Source: Cyanobacteria bacterium SBLK
Lineage (GTDB): Bacteria; Cyanobacteriota; Cyanobacteriia; Cyanobacteriales; Spirulinaceae
DNA: 64,000 nucleotides
Assembly: GCA_017746715.1 (NCBI GenBank)
Contig: JAGHZQ010000024.1
Location: forward strand, 1 to 64,000
Direction: 5' to 3'
A program made the position numbers and the translations under genes. The notes under the pieces are model-generated. The model made no database searches. It worked only from the letters and a program-made list of their open reading frames with translations, and was not told the DNA's origin. Positions 7,192-16,602 of this stretch are shown here, one piece after another; within the stretch, counting starts at the first letter, position 1, and the number at the start of each line of letters is the position of its first letter.

Positions 7192-9663
7192 ATGGCCAGA
7201 CCGAGTTACGGACCTCGCACCAGACAACGCGCCCAATACTTTCTCGAATGCTTGCTCGCCTTTGCCGACGATGAATTTGAGGCGGAAGGAATGCTCAAGA
7301 TCCACTGCAATAAGCAAGATCCGACTCGCCTCATTTTTCAAACTAAAATGCGCTATCTCGAACGCTTGACGGCAATTCGCGATGGCCGGCAGAAGTTAAC
7401 CGCCGTGCAAATCAAAGAAGCGATCGCCCGCATGAATGACTTTTTGGGTATTTTGGAAGATAATCGCGTTCGCACGCAAGGCTCCGATCGCTGGCATTTT
7501 ACCCTCACGCTCTGGCATCCCTATCGCGAGAAAGAAGCTAATCTCCACCGCTTCAATCGCGAATGGGAAAGCAAAAGACCGGAAAAATCCAAGCAAGTCA
7601 CGGGAGAGTTAATCTCGGCAGCAAATCCCCTTGCCATCGAGGCATTGAATTCAGAAGAAGAAACGACCCCTCCCACTGCCTTAGAATTTCCCTATCACAA
7701 TCTTCCCGCCCGCGATCGCGCCGCATTTATTGGCAGAGACGAAGAATTCAATCGATTATTAACATTCCTTGCTGCCGATAATCCCATTCATCGCATTAGC
7801 ATTGAAGGGATGGCAGGTATGGGAAAAACCACCCTCATGCTGGAAGTCGCCTATTTGTGTTTAGATGCTCGCGATAATCCGCGTTCGGGCAATTTTCCCC
7901 ATTTTGAAGCAATTATTTTTAGCAGTGCGAAATCCCATCGACTTCATGCCGGACGCTTATTACCGCGTTTTCAGCGAGAGCGGGATCTGGGGGATATTTT
8001 TCGCGCGATCGCCAATACTTTAGGCTGTAAAGAAATTCTCGGCAATCACTTTGCCCAACAATATCAACAATTGCGAGAGTACTTGGCCAATCAACCCACT
8101 TTATTATTATTGGATAATGCCGACACTTTCGAAGACCCCGAACGGATTCTCGCCTTTCTTTACGAACTCCCCAACACCGTTAAAGTTCTCCTGACCACCC
8201 GCGTGCAAATGCAGCTCGATGCAGCAATTCGTTTGGAAAGTTTGCCAGAAAAACAGGCTTTAGAATTAATGGAGGCTCAAGGGAAACTCAAACAAATTTC
8301 CCTCGATCCGTTTGCCCTTCAGCCTCTCTATCCCAAAACCGAGGGCAACCCCCTCGCCATCGTTTACACGATCGCTCAATTGGCTTCCGGCTACCCTTTA
8401 GAGGCGATCGCCGCACGGTTGCGAGAACCGAGTGGAGAAATCGCCCGTTTTTGCTTGGAAAGTTCGGTCGAACCCTTAAGGGGAGAGCTCGGGCATCGCT
8501 TGTTCATGGCGATTGCCTTGTTTGCTGCCCCCCCCATCAAAGAGGCGATCGCTGTAGTTGCTGATATTGAAGACGCTTTGAAACTAGCAGAGAGTTTAGC
8601 GCGGCTGCAACAATTGTCTCTCTTAAAACTGGAAGAGGGACGATATAAAATGCGTTGGCTGGCCAAGGAATACGCGATCGCCGAACTGGCCGACAACCCG
8701 CAATTTGCAACCGAGGCGCGATCGCGTTGGCTGGCTTGGTACTTAAACTTTTCTGTCTCCGAGGACAAGCCTCATTGGCGAGAATGGCGCGATTACAGCA
8801 AGCTAGAGGCAGATTGGGAAAACACGCGAGCTGCCTTTGAATGGTGTCTGGCCGAGGAATGCTATCCAGAAGCGAAAGTCTTTTGGCAACAGATTAAAGG
8901 CTATAGCTATATTTACGGCTATTGGAACGAGCGTTTAAATTGGTTGGCAGAACTGTTGCCCATTGCCCGACAGCATGGCGATCGCGCAATGGAAATCGAA
9001 ATCTTAAGCGATCGTGCGTGGACGTTGATGTTAAGGAAAAAGGACGTAAAACTGGCAGAAGTGGAGGAAATATTTGCCGAATTGGCTGAGAGAGTTGATG
9101 AGATCGATTCTCGCGATCGCTTGGAGTTATTGCACTCTCGAGCAATTTTGGCTTTTGAGCAAGAAGAATTCGATTCAGCCTTGCAATGGCTGGCCGAAGA
9201 AAAGCAATTGCTCGCTCAAATCAAAGGCGATCGCGAGACTGACGAACGCCAATGGATTCGCATTCAGTATTACGAAGCGGGAATTTACTGCAAAATGGAA
9301 GATTTTCCCCGAGCGAAAGAGCACTACCAACAAGCCCTCGCCCGAGCGCGAGAGATTCAATGGCAGCAAGTCGAAGTGTATATTTTAAATTGGCTCGCAG
9401 AGATTGCCGTGATGACGAGAGACCTAGAGCGAGCCGAAGACCTGTTAGAGCAAAGCTGGCCGATCGCGCAATTGCAGAAAGATCGGCGCTCTATTGCCTT
9501 TCACAAGCGCACTCGGGCGCGTTTGGAACGATTCCGCGATCGCATGGATGCAAGCCAGAAAACAGCATGGGAAGCCTTAGCCGATTTCGAGGCTTTGGGA
9601 ATGCGATCGGAAGCTGCCGAACTGAAAAATTGGCTTGCGAAACATTTCGATCGTTCTCTCTGA
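7192..9663 (+). CDS. STAND NTPase (NB-ARC-like) with TPR C-terminus
   Basis: An 823-residue signal-transduction ATPase. Residues 1-135 form a conserved cyanobacterial N-terminal domain that I recognise from similar proteins but cannot name. An NTPase module follows: Walker A G-M-A-G-M-G-K-T-T (206-214), Walker B T-L-L-L-L-D-N-A-D (303-311), L-L-T-T-R (333-337) and a G-N-P-L-A-I motif (385-390) equivalent to GLPL of NB-ARC proteins. From about 530 to the end the sequence is helical and rich in A/W/Y patterns typical of tetratricopeptide repeats, the usual sensor part. Such proteins oligomerise on ligand sensing; some are defence or death effectors. No effector enzyme domain is visible and no partner gene is adjacent, so the role is open. 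Confidence 0.85.
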   Translation: MARPSYGPRTRQRAQYFLECLLAFADDEFEAEGMLKIHCNKQDPTRLIFQTKMRYLERLTAIRDGRQKLTAVQIKEAIARMNDFLGILEDNRVRTQGSDRWHFTLTLWHPYREKEANLHRFNREWESKRPEKSKQVTGELISAANPLAIEALNSEEETTPPTALEFPYHNLPARDRAAFIGRDEEFNRLLTFLAADNPIHRISIEGMAGMGKTTLMLEVAYLCLDARDNPRSGNFPHFEAIIFSSAKSHRLHAGRLLPRFQRERDLGDIFRAIANTLGCKEILGNHFAQQYQQLREYLANQPTLLLLDNADTFEDPERILAFLYELPNTVKVLLTTRVQMQLDAAIRLESLPEKQALELMEAQGKLKQISLDPFALQPLYPKTEGNPLAIVYTIAQLASGYPLEAIAARLREPSGEIARFCLESSVEPLRGELGHRLFMAIALFAAPPIKEAIAVVADIEDALKLAESLARLQQLSLLKLEEGRYKMRWLAKEYAIAELADNPQFATEARSRWLAWYLNFSVSEDKPHWREWRDYSKLEADWENTRAAFEWCLAEECYPEAKVFWQQIKGYSYIYGYWNERLNWLAELLPIARQHGDRAMEIEILSDRAWTLMLRKKDVKLAEVEEIFAELAERVDEIDSRDRLELLHSRAILAFEQEEFDSALQWLAEEKQLLAQIKGDRETDERQWIRIQYYEAGIYCKMEDFPRAKEHYQQALARAREIQWQQVEVYILNWLAEIAVMTRDLERAEDLLEQSWPIAQLQKDRRSIAFHKRTRARLERFRDRMDASQKTAWEALADFEALGMRSEAAELKNWLAKHFDRSL

Positions 9664-9743
9664 TCGTTAATTCCCTATTTTGCCCAATGCTAGAGTAACG
9701 TCAGTTCGACGGAAAAAACTGGGAAAAACGCGAATGATGGGGT

Positions 9744-9763
9744 CTGGGGGGCTAGCCCCCCAG
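9744..9763. repeat. Perfect GC-rich palindrome, copy 2
   Basis: Identical to the 20-bp palindrome at 91-110. It lies between the convergent ends of the STAND NTPase gene (stop 9663) and guaB3 (stop 9842), where a strong hairpin could stop transcription from either side. Confidence 0.85.
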
Positions 9764-9841
9764 AAAACCTATGGTTCTCAGAAAAGATCGATCGACACTC
9801 TAACTTTTTTAGCAATTGCATCTTCCTAACCCAACCTAACA

Positions 9842-11005
9842 TTATTTACCCATACCCAATTGTTGAGCTTTTTGGTAAACTTTACCTTCCGTCAGTAACG
9901 AAGGCGCGATAACGACTTCGACTTGCTGCATTTCCTTAATATCTTTTGCCCCCAAAGTTCCCATTGAGGTTTTCAAAGCCCCCAGCAAATTGTGAGTGCC
10001 ATCATCTAATTTAGCGGGTCCTTTGAGAATTTGCGCGATCGTTCCTGTCGTCCCCACCTTAATGCGCGTGCCTCGAGGCAGAACCGGACTCGGGGTAGCC
10101 ATGCCCCAATGATAATCGCCTCCTGGCGCTTCTTGCGCTCGGGCGATGGGAGAACCGATCATGACAGCATCGGCACCGCAAGCAATACATTTACAAATAT
10201 CGCCTCCCGTCACGATTCCCCCATCGGCAATCACGGGAATATAGCGACCCGTTTCCCTCTCGTAATCGTCCCGTGCCGCCGCGCAATCCGCTACGGCCGT
10301 TGCTTGAGGTACGCCCACCCCCAATACGCCGCGAGAAGTACAGGCCGCACCCGGACCGATGCCCACCAAAATAGCTGCCGCCCCGGCTTTCATCAATTTG
10401 AGAGCCACTTCGTAAGTCACGCAATTACCCAACATGACAGGCATGGGTATTTCTTGGCAAAAGCGAACTAAATCGAGGGGCGCGATCGCTGCCGGGGAGA
10501 GGTGATCGGTGGAAACGACGGTCGCTTGAATGCAGCAGAGATCCGCTCCGGCTTCGGCAACAGTTTGACCGTATTTGAGAGCACCTGCCGGGGTCAAACT
10601 CACCGCCGCGATCGCGTTGCGTGCTTTAATTTCTTGGATGCGTTGGGCGATCAATTCGGGTTTAATCGGTTCGGCATAGAGTTCTTGCATTAACCCAACA
10701 AACTCATCTTTTCCCACCGAAGCAATGCGGTCTAAGACGGGATAAGGGTCTTCGTAGCGGGTTTGAATGCCTTCAAGGTTAAGCACTCCCATTGCTCCCA
10801 ATTCCGAGAGCAGGACCGCCATATTGACATCTACCACGCCATCCATAGCACTGGCAATGATAGGAATTTCTCGCTCGATATTGCCAATCGTAACGCGAGT
10901 ATCTGCCAAACTCGGGTCTAGCGTCCTCTGTCCGGGAACGAGGGCAATTTCGTCAAATCCGTAAGCTCGTCGAGCAGTTTTACCTCGACCAATTAAAATA
11001 TCCAC
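9842..11005 (-). CDS. guaB3: GuaB3-type IMP dehydrogenase
   Basis: This 387-residue TIM-barrel protein belongs to the GuaB3 branch of the IMP dehydrogenase family, lacking the CBS subdomain of GuaB. It would oxidise IMP to XMP with NAD in guanine nucleotide synthesis. The substrate loop has the catalytic Cys in G-I-G-P-G-A-A-C-T-S-R-G, and the phosphate-binding I-A-D-G-G-I and flap-side G-T-T-G sequences are present. Translation starts at a GTG (11005); no better ATG exists. It stands alone between the STAND gene and a cyclic-nucleotide-binding gene on the same strand. Confidence 0.93.
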   Translation of the reverse strand: MDILIGRGKTARRAYGFDEIALVPGQRTLDPSLADTRVTIGNIEREIPIIASAMDGVVDVNMAVLLSELGAMGVLNLEGIQTRYEDPYPVLDRIASVGKDEFVGLMQELYAEPIKPELIAQRIQEIKARNAIAAVSLTPAGALKYGQTVAEAGADLCCIQATVVSTDHLSPAAIAPLDLVRFCQEIPMPVMLGNCVTYEVALKLMKAGAAAILVGIGPGAACTSRGVLGVGVPQATAVADCAAARDDYERETGRYIPVIADGGIVTGGDICKCIACGADAVMIGSPIARAQEAPGGDYHWGMATPSPVLPRGTRIKVGTTGTIAQILKGPAKLDDGTHNLLGALKTSMGTLGAKDIKEMQQVEVVIAPSLLTEGKVYQKAQQLGMGK

Positions 11006-11147
11006 GCTCTTTTTTCGTTTCCAAAGCTAATTTCTCTAGGCTATCAAATTTTGCAGGGTCGTGACGGTTGCTCCCGTTCCCTCAAGGATTATTGGGGGAA
11101 GAACCCGAGGGATGTTGAATTGAAAATGAACAGAGACGATTTGAGGG

Positions 11148-11603
11148 TTAATTTTTCAATTCTTCTAATTGCTTTTGATAAGTGTTGATTTTACTATTGA
11201 GTTCCCGAATGCGACTGGAGAGGGAACGGGTAATATTAACGGCAATTTCCGGGGTTTCTTCGATCGCGTCGATCAGTTGCAATTGATTGAGGGTGAGACA
11301 GTCGCAGGTTTCGAGGGTTGTCACGGAAGCCGAGCGCGGTTCTGCATCGAAAAGAGACATCTCGCCAAAAAAAGCCCCTTGTTCCAATTTGACCAAGTCG
11401 CGATCGCCTACGTGAACCCGCACTCGTCCCGACACGACAATATAAAGCGATCGCCCTTCTTCCCCCTGTTCGAAAATTGTATGATTGGCGGGAAAGGAGA
11501 GTTCGTCCATTGCCGAAGCCAATTTCACCAAAAATTCATCTCGCAATTCCTGAAAGATCGAGACGCGTCGAATAAATAACAAGCGTTCAAAGCTACTTAA
11601 CAT
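11148..11603 (-). CDS. Cyclic-nucleotide-binding domain protein
   Basis: A 151-residue single cNMP-binding domain. The phosphate-binding cassette is F-F-G-E-M-S-L-F-D-A-E-P-R-S-A-S-V, which keeps the Glu and Arg that contact ribose and phosphate of cAMP or cGMP. The C-terminus (L-S-S-R-I-R-E-L-N-S-K-I onwards) is a coiled coil. There is no DNA-binding helix-turn-helix as in CRP, so it is more likely a protein-protein signalling module. It is 142 bases upstream of guaB3 on the same strand; linkage is possible but not shown. Confidence 0.9.
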   Translation of the reverse strand: MLSSFERLLFIRRVSIFQELRDEFLVKLASAMDELSFPANHTIFEQGEEGRSLYIVVSGRVRVHVGDRDLVKLEQGAFFGEMSLFDAEPRSASVTTLETCDCLTLNQLQLIDAIEETPEIAVNITRSLSSRIRELNSKINTYQKQLEELKN

Positions 11604-11875
11604 TGAGCCGGAGAATTGGAATCGAGATTTTTTGCAGGCAAAAGAGTAATTCTCATGTTAGCAGAGCGGGGGATTTCCGAAAGAAGTTGGAGGAGCGGGG
11701 GGAGCATGGAGGGCGGGGAAAAATGCGTTTGTATTACAATGAGTGCAGGTTGGTCAGTAGGATGAGAAACCATGACTCTGACGGTCTCAAAATCTCCAGA
11801 GCGCGATCGCTGTCTGACTTTCTATGAAATTAGCTGGTTATTACGTCTCGAAATTCCAAAGTATCGAGGCAGCTT
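11604..11875. other. Interval with a 35-codon ORF before the xisI-like gene
   Basis: A small frame with an ATG at 11772 runs to a TGA at 11877-11879 (35 codons, starting M-T-L-T-V-S-K-S-P) and overlaps the TTG of the xisI-like gene. It could be a relic of an upstream partner or chance. Nothing else is seen in the interval except a HIP1 site. Confidence 0.3.
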
Positions 11876-12196
11876 TTGAAAATATGGCAGGCATTCGTTT
11901 TATTTAATCGATATGGCAATGTTAAGCCTGCCAATGGAGAAATTGAAATCTACACTTGCTTTGATAAAGAACAAGATCGTTATCAAGTTTTCCCTGCAGG
12001 ATGGAATAAATACAATCGTATTTTTGAGCCTCTCATTCATATCGATATTTTGAATGATAAAATCTGGATTCAATATGATGGAACGGAGGCGGGAATTGCC
12101 AATGAATTGGTAAAATTGGGAGTTCCGAAGGATGCGATCGTGCTAGGCTACCATGCGGAAATTATGCGACAATACGATGGATTTGCGGTCAAATAG
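11876..12196 (+). CDS. xisI: XisI-like protein with divergent N-terminus, no XisH partner
   Basis: The 106-residue product matches XisI, the fdxN-element excision controlling factor family, from about residue 14: G-N-V-K-P-A-N-G-E-I-E, D-x-E-Q-D-R-Y-Q-V, I-H-I-D-I-L-N-D-K-I-W-I-Q-Y-D-G-T-E and L-V-K-L-G-V-P-K-D-A-I-V-L-G-Y-H. The normal beginning (M-D-x-L-x-x-Y-R-x-I-I) is absent. The frame opens after a stop at 11831 and its only plausible start is TTG at 11876. No xisH precedes it, although XisI genes normally follow xisH. It is either a 5'-damaged gene or a stand-alone variant; family members are much more widespread than the fdxN element, and their role outside it is unclear. Confidence 0.65.
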   Translation: MKIWQAFVLFNRYGNVKPANGEIEIYTCFDKEQDRYQVFPAGWNKYNRIFEPLIHIDILNDKIWIQYDGTEAGIANELVKLGVPKDAIVLGYHAEIMRQYDGFAVK

Positions 12197-12211
12197 AAAT
12201 AACATTAAAAA

Positions 12212-12241
12212 TGTAGGGACGCCCCATGCTGCATCCCTACA
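12212..12241. repeat. TGTAGGGAC-type inverted repeat, copy 1 (30 bp)
   Basis: TGTAGGGACGC at the left pairs with GCATCCCTACA at the right (10 of 11 bases). It lies between the convergent stops of the xisI-like gene (12196) and pilQ (12254). Related elements are at 19163-19192 and 23623-23729. Confidence 0.8.
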
Positions 12242-12253
12242 ATAGGGATTAAA

Positions 12254-14794
12254 TTATTGTGGGGGAAGAGCTGGAAATCCTTGTTCTTCCATCAGTCGCC
12301 GCGCATCGTGACTGGGGACGTAGGTATAGCCAAAGTTTGAATATTGGGAATCATCGAGAATGCGTGGCGTAACAATTACGATCACTTCTGCCCGTTGATT
12401 TTGGCGGAACGAACGCCGGAATAGAGAACCGATGATGGGAATATCCCCAAGAAGGGGAATTTTTTGCGTGCTGATGCGATCTTGATCCAAAATAATCCCG
12501 CTAAGAATTAATGTTTGACCGTCCCGCATCCGGATTTGTCCCGATGCTAAACTTCTTTGGTTGATAAGCGCGATCGAAGAACCGCCAGGAGTAATTGCTG
12601 TCGAACCGATGGAGGTAATGACTGGATTAATTCCCATCGTAATAAAGCCATTATCGTCAATGCGATTCACTAACACTTGTAAAACGAGACCCACTGGTTC
12701 TTTGTCAATGGTTGTTGTTGTTATCGTCGAACCATCTGTCACTTGAATATCTGTCGTTACATTGCCAACCACTTCTTCGGTTAAATTCACAGCTGCTGTT
12801 TGACCTTCTTGGACGACTAAGGTCGGATCGGTGAGAATTTTAGCTTGATTATTTTGAATTGAGAATTGAATTTGGGCAAGGAAGGCCTCTACAATGTCAA
12901 AATTTCCACCGGTCAGTTGAGGAGATGTTGTTGTGGCAATTGTCGAACCAATGGCACTAAAACTACCCGCACTTGAGGGTGCTCGTTGTCCGCGATCGAT
13001 TTGGTAATTTTGATCGAGCGCTTGAACTGAATCCGGTACGTCCTCTGCATTGAGATAAGGGGGTATATTAGTATCGTCCGTTCCAAAGTTAATGATTCCG
13101 ATACCATTGTTATTAATAATTCCCGTATCCCCAATTCCCCAAGAAAAACTCGCGCCATAGCGGGCATCATTATCGAGATCTACGTCAATGACCTTAACAT
13201 TCACGGCAACCTGACGGACGCGAGCATCGAGTTGGGAGAGATAAGAACCCGCCATTTGTATGAGGCGAGGTTCGCCAACGATCGTCACTTGATTGAGGCG
13301 GCTATCGGGAGAAACAGTTAAGCCTCGCAGGGGTAAGGGTCCGTTGGCATCATCGCCAGCCGATAGGGTGGTTAGTTGAATTTGCGTTGTTGTTGCTAAG
13401 GTTCCAATTTCTGTATCGGCACCTTCAATGGCCGTATCTAATCCTGCATCTACTGTCGTGCGGTTTACAGTCGTCGTCGTCGTTTGTTGTTGTAATTCTG
13501 CCCCTAGGGTTGTTAAAAAAGCTGCGGCTTCGGTCGCAGACACTTGGTTAACGCGAAAAGTCCGGCTGATAACGTCTTTCGCAGTTATGGGCAATTGCGT
13601 GCCGACAAAAATCGTTCTGCCTTTGCGAGTCGCTTCCAAACCCGTTGCTTGAATGACATAGTTAAAAACATCTTGTACGGGTTCGTCTTGCAAGTCGAGG
13701 GAGATTCTGCGCTCTCCTCCTTCACTGTCGCCTCCTGCGCCATCGTCGGCAAAAATGAGATTGAGATCTGCCGATCGCGCTAATAAACTCAAAACTTCGC
13801 GAGCTGGGGCTTCTTGTAAAACAATGCGAGGCACTCGAGCGGCGGTTCCCAAATCCAAAATTTGTTGGGAAATGTTTACATTCGCTACGGCTTGCGGACT
13901 GACTGGCGGGGGAACGGGTTGTGGCAATAATGGCGGGACGGGTACGATGGGTTGAGAGGGTTGGGCAAGGGGAGCGGGATTTCCTTCCGGAACAATTTGG
14001 GCGTTGGGGATAATTGGGGTTGCTCCTTGCGCCAGCAATTCTCTGAAGGTATTTGCATCGTAGGAGGGGTAAGAGGGTTGCGGATTGGCGGCTGGAGGCG
14101 CGATCGCAGTTGTTGCCGGGGTTGCCGTTTGGGGAGAGTTTGCCGCAACGGGGGATTCTTGGGAAAATTGCTCTCGGAAGTATGGCGACGAGAGGGGTCG
14201 CGGTTGTTGGGCGAGGGTTTGAGGGGGTAAATTTTGCGGGGGCAGGACGGTATTGGGCGGGAGAATGTCGGATCTTTCTAAAACCGGGCTTTCCGAGACG
14301 GGTCTCTCTAAAACGGGTTCGCTAACGGAATTGCTAACGGAATTACTCTGTCTTTGCAAGCCCAAATACTCGGGATTTCCGGCGGCAAAACCAAAAATTA
14401 CTTCTCCTGGTTCTTGTTGAAGAATCCCTCCTTCAGGTTGGCGATCGCTACCCATGACGGAAATAAATACGGTATTGGAAGCACCTTGCCACATTTCAAT
14501 GGCAGCAATTCCCGGAATGGGATTATCTTGCCGCACTCGTTCGCTGCCATCTTCGAGATATAACCGACTGTTTGAGATTGTTGCTTCCAAACGGTTTCCC
14601 GATTTGGGCACGAGAACCACCGGAGGAGCGCTGCCACTGCCTGCCGTTTCCAGAATGAGGCGCAATTGCGATTCTGCGGTTTGCAGTTTTGCCCGCGTAA
14701 TCTGCACCTCTGCGGCGCTCGCAGTTGTGGCGACAACCAACACGATCGCGGCTGCTCCGGTTAAAATGCCCAATGGCTGTTGATAGGTTCTCAC
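12254..14794 (-). CDS. pilQ: Type IV pilus secretin PilQ
   Basis: PilQ (846 residues) forms the outer-membrane ring through which the type IV pilus passes. A Sec signal peptide ends near residue 28 (A-S-A-A). An AMIN domain at about 30-140 binds peptidoglycan, followed by a long Pro/Gln-rich linker (about 150-310), N0/N1-type secretin N domains with I-V-L-Q-E-A-P-A-R-E-V-L, and the secretin barrel ending in P-L-L-G-D-I-P-I-I-G-S-L-F-R near the C-terminus. The start is GTG at 14794 with a GAGGAG ribosome-binding site. It is last in the pilM-N-O-Q operon, 136 bases after pilO. Pili serve twitching motility and DNA uptake. Confidence 0.96.
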   Translation of the reverse strand: MRTYQQPLGILTGAAAIVLVVATTASAAEVQITRAKLQTAESQLRLILETAGSGSAPPVVLVPKSGNRLEATISNSRLYLEDGSERVRQDNPIPGIAAIEMWQGASNTVFISVMGSDRQPEGGILQQEPGEVIFGFAAGNPEYLGLQRQSNSVSNSVSEPVLERPVSESPVLERSDILPPNTVLPPQNLPPQTLAQQPRPLSSPYFREQFSQESPVAANSPQTATPATTAIAPPAANPQPSYPSYDANTFRELLAQGATPIIPNAQIVPEGNPAPLAQPSQPIVPVPPLLPQPVPPPVSPQAVANVNISQQILDLGTAARVPRIVLQEAPAREVLSLLARSADLNLIFADDGAGGDSEGGERRISLDLQDEPVQDVFNYVIQATGLEATRKGRTIFVGTQLPITAKDVISRTFRVNQVSATEAAAFLTTLGAELQQQTTTTTVNRTTVDAGLDTAIEGADTEIGTLATTTQIQLTTLSAGDDANGPLPLRGLTVSPDSRLNQVTIVGEPRLIQMAGSYLSQLDARVRQVAVNVKVIDVDLDNDARYGASFSWGIGDTGIINNNGIGIINFGTDDTNIPPYLNAEDVPDSVQALDQNYQIDRGQRAPSSAGSFSAIGSTIATTTSPQLTGGNFDIVEAFLAQIQFSIQNNQAKILTDPTLVVQEGQTAAVNLTEEVVGNVTTDIQVTDGSTITTTTIDKEPVGLVLQVLVNRIDDNGFITMGINPVITSIGSTAITPGGSSIALINQRSLASGQIRMRDGQTLILSGIILDQDRISTQKIPLLGDIPIIGSLFRRSFRQNQRAEVIVIVTPRILDDSQYSNFGYTYVPSHDARRLMEEQGFPALPPQ

Positions 14795-14930
14795 GAATTC
14801 GCTCCTCGACCAATTTAAAACTGCACTGGCAATTGGATCGATCGTCCAACTGCGTAATTTTCCCTTGCCATAAGTTATACCATTTTGCCTGAAAATATGG
14901 CGGGCGATCGCTTCTTGTTATTTTCCTGTT

Positions 14931-15689
14931 TTATGGCGGGGGCGTTGTTCCGGGTGCGGCTCCCTCGGCAGGTGCGGGGGCGTTTTGCTCCGCTAATTCC
15001 TCTTCGCTAACGGGAATGAGAATTTCCAGATCGAAGTTTCCCGTTAATTCCGGTTCTCCTGCGGTGAGAATATTACCGCGAGCGCTCAGCAAACGGGCTT
15101 CTTGTTGCGTCACTTCCAAACGCAGATTTTTGACGGCCACTAGGGTTTGCATCCGTTCGAGATTCCGGAGAATTTCTAAGGTTTCGCCAAAAGGTGCTTC
15201 AATTTGCAAGCTGACTTGTTGTCGTTTGAGCAAGTTATTAACGGGTGCTCCCCAAGAGCCGTCGGTAATCAGTTCTGGCGCTCCCGCAGGAGGCGTGTAA
15301 TTGAGCAGGAGGCCGCGATTTTTGACTTGTTGGTTGAGATTGAGCAGCAAGGTATCCAAGCTACTATCTTCGGAAAACAAACTCAACACGTCTTTTTGAG
15401 AGACTTGGATCTGTTCGAGTTGGTTTTGCAATGCTTGGCTTTTCTGCTCCAAGTTTGCCAGTTGCAGTTTTTGGACTTCTTTTTCGTCTACTTGCTGTTT
15501 GACCCCTTGCAGATTCTCCCACGCGGGTCTGAGAAATTGATAGCCTATTGCCCCCGCAGCTCCCAAACCGACGATTGCGGCAATAACACCGATAATTACG
15601 GGGGTAAAGGTGATACCAAAAGCAGCCGGATAGGGGGAGCGCTCCTCCTCTTCTCCCTCCATAGGAGCCAGATCGTCAGCAAAAGTCAT
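14931..15689 (-). CDS. pilO: Type IV pilus alignment protein PilO
   Basis: The 252-residue inner-membrane protein has a short acidic cytoplasmic tail, one transmembrane helix (about 27-52), a coiled coil (about 55-100) and a ferredoxin-like periplasmic domain. It ends in a Pro/Ala-rich tail. It pairs with PilN to make the alignment subcomplex linking the cytoplasmic PilM to the PilQ secretin. The tail after residue 235 (A-P-A-P-A-E-G-A-A-P-G-T-T-P) is low complexity. It lies between pilN (65 bases upstream) and pilQ. No pilP is present, as is usual in cyanobacteria. Confidence 0.9.
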   Translation of the reverse strand: MTFADDLAPMEGEEEERSPYPAAFGITFTPVIIGVIAAIVGLGAAGAIGYQFLRPAWENLQGVKQQVDEKEVQKLQLANLEQKSQALQNQLEQIQVSQKDVLSLFSEDSSLDTLLLNLNQQVKNRGLLLNYTPPAGAPELITDGSWGAPVNNLLKRQQVSLQIEAPFGETLEILRNLERMQTLVAVKNLRLEVTQQEARLLSARGNILTAGEPELTGNFDLEILIPVSEEELAEQNAPAPAEGAAPGTTPPP

Positions 15690-15754
15690 AAATCAAAACA
15701 CCTCCAGTCATTTCAATGAGCAACGATCGACGAGCAATTATCCATGAATCATTA

Positions 15755-16600
15755 TTAATTGGATTGTTGTGGGGCAATTAAGCCTTTTTGCTCGAGATTT
15801 TTGAGCCGCACGACAGAGCCTATTGCCCCTTTGCTTTCTAATTGAGTGGCGAGTTCTGCTGGCGGTTGTGCGCTGAGATCGTTTAATTCTATTTCTAAAG
15901 TATATTGAACGACTTGAGGAAGATCGAGAGAGACCGTTGCGTTTTCTTCTTCTGCTTTGAGACTGTTGGGATCGTCAACCAATTTAGCACTGGTAATTCT
16001 GCCTTTCTCAGCATTGAAAAAGAGCGATCGCCCCAAAGCGAGAAAGAAATAATTCACGGTGTCGTAGGAATCGGCATAACCGGACAGGGTGAGGCTGGGC
16101 ATGGGTTTGGCCGGAACGGGGGCAGCGGCTTCTTGACCGGGGGCGGGTGGGGGTGGGGTCGCGACGGCTGTTGCATCAGGGGCTTTCTCGACAATGGAGG
16201 TCAATTGGACTCCAGGGGGAATGCGATCGCGAATATCTGCCAGCACTGCCGACCAAGGCAGAATTTTCACGAAGACCGTTGCCAGTCCGTCTCTTTGTCT
16301 CTGGGCAACTTGAATTTGCCGTTCGAGGTCTTGAATTTTTTGGTTTTGCTGTTGCAGGAGGTTGAGTTCTCCATCTAAAATCCGCGATTGTTCTTCATAC
16401 TGGGCGGTTTGCAAATTAATATAAACCCACCCCGCTCCCGCAGCCACTAAACCCAGAACTCCAATCGCTCCGCCAATGAAGGCGGGAATGAGTTCGTCTA
16501 GGGTGATTTTTCGCACGGGGGCTTGGGAAACTCCTCCCCCTGCCGGAGCGGCGGTAACGGCAGCGCGATCGTTGAGAAAATTGATATCTAAGCTATACAT
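15755..16600 (-). CDS. pilN: Type IV pilus assembly protein PilN
   Basis: This 281-residue bitopic inner-membrane protein begins with M-Y-S-L-D-I-N-F-L-N-D, the short cytoplasmic motif that docks onto PilM. A transmembrane helix lies at about 36-60, then a coiled coil rich in Gln (about 65-105) and a periplasmic ferredoxin-like domain. An Ala/Pro-rich insertion around 160-175 interrupts the periplasmic part. It follows pilM after only two bases and is therefore almost certainly translationally coupled to it. Confidence 0.92.
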   Translation of the reverse strand: MYSLDINFLNDRAAVTAAPAGGGVSQAPVRKITLDELIPAFIGGAIGVLGLVAAGAGWVYINLQTAQYEEQSRILDGELNLLQQQNQKIQDLERQIQVAQRQRDGLATVFVKILPWSAVLADIRDRIPPGVQLTSIVEKAPDATAVATPPPPAPGQEAAAPVPAKPMPSLTLSGYADSYDTVNYFFLALGRSLFFNAEKGRITSAKLVDDPNSLKAEEENATVSLDLPQVVQYTLEIELNDLSAQPPAELATQLESKGAIGSVVRLKNLEQKGLIAPQQSN

Positions 16601-16602
16601 TT

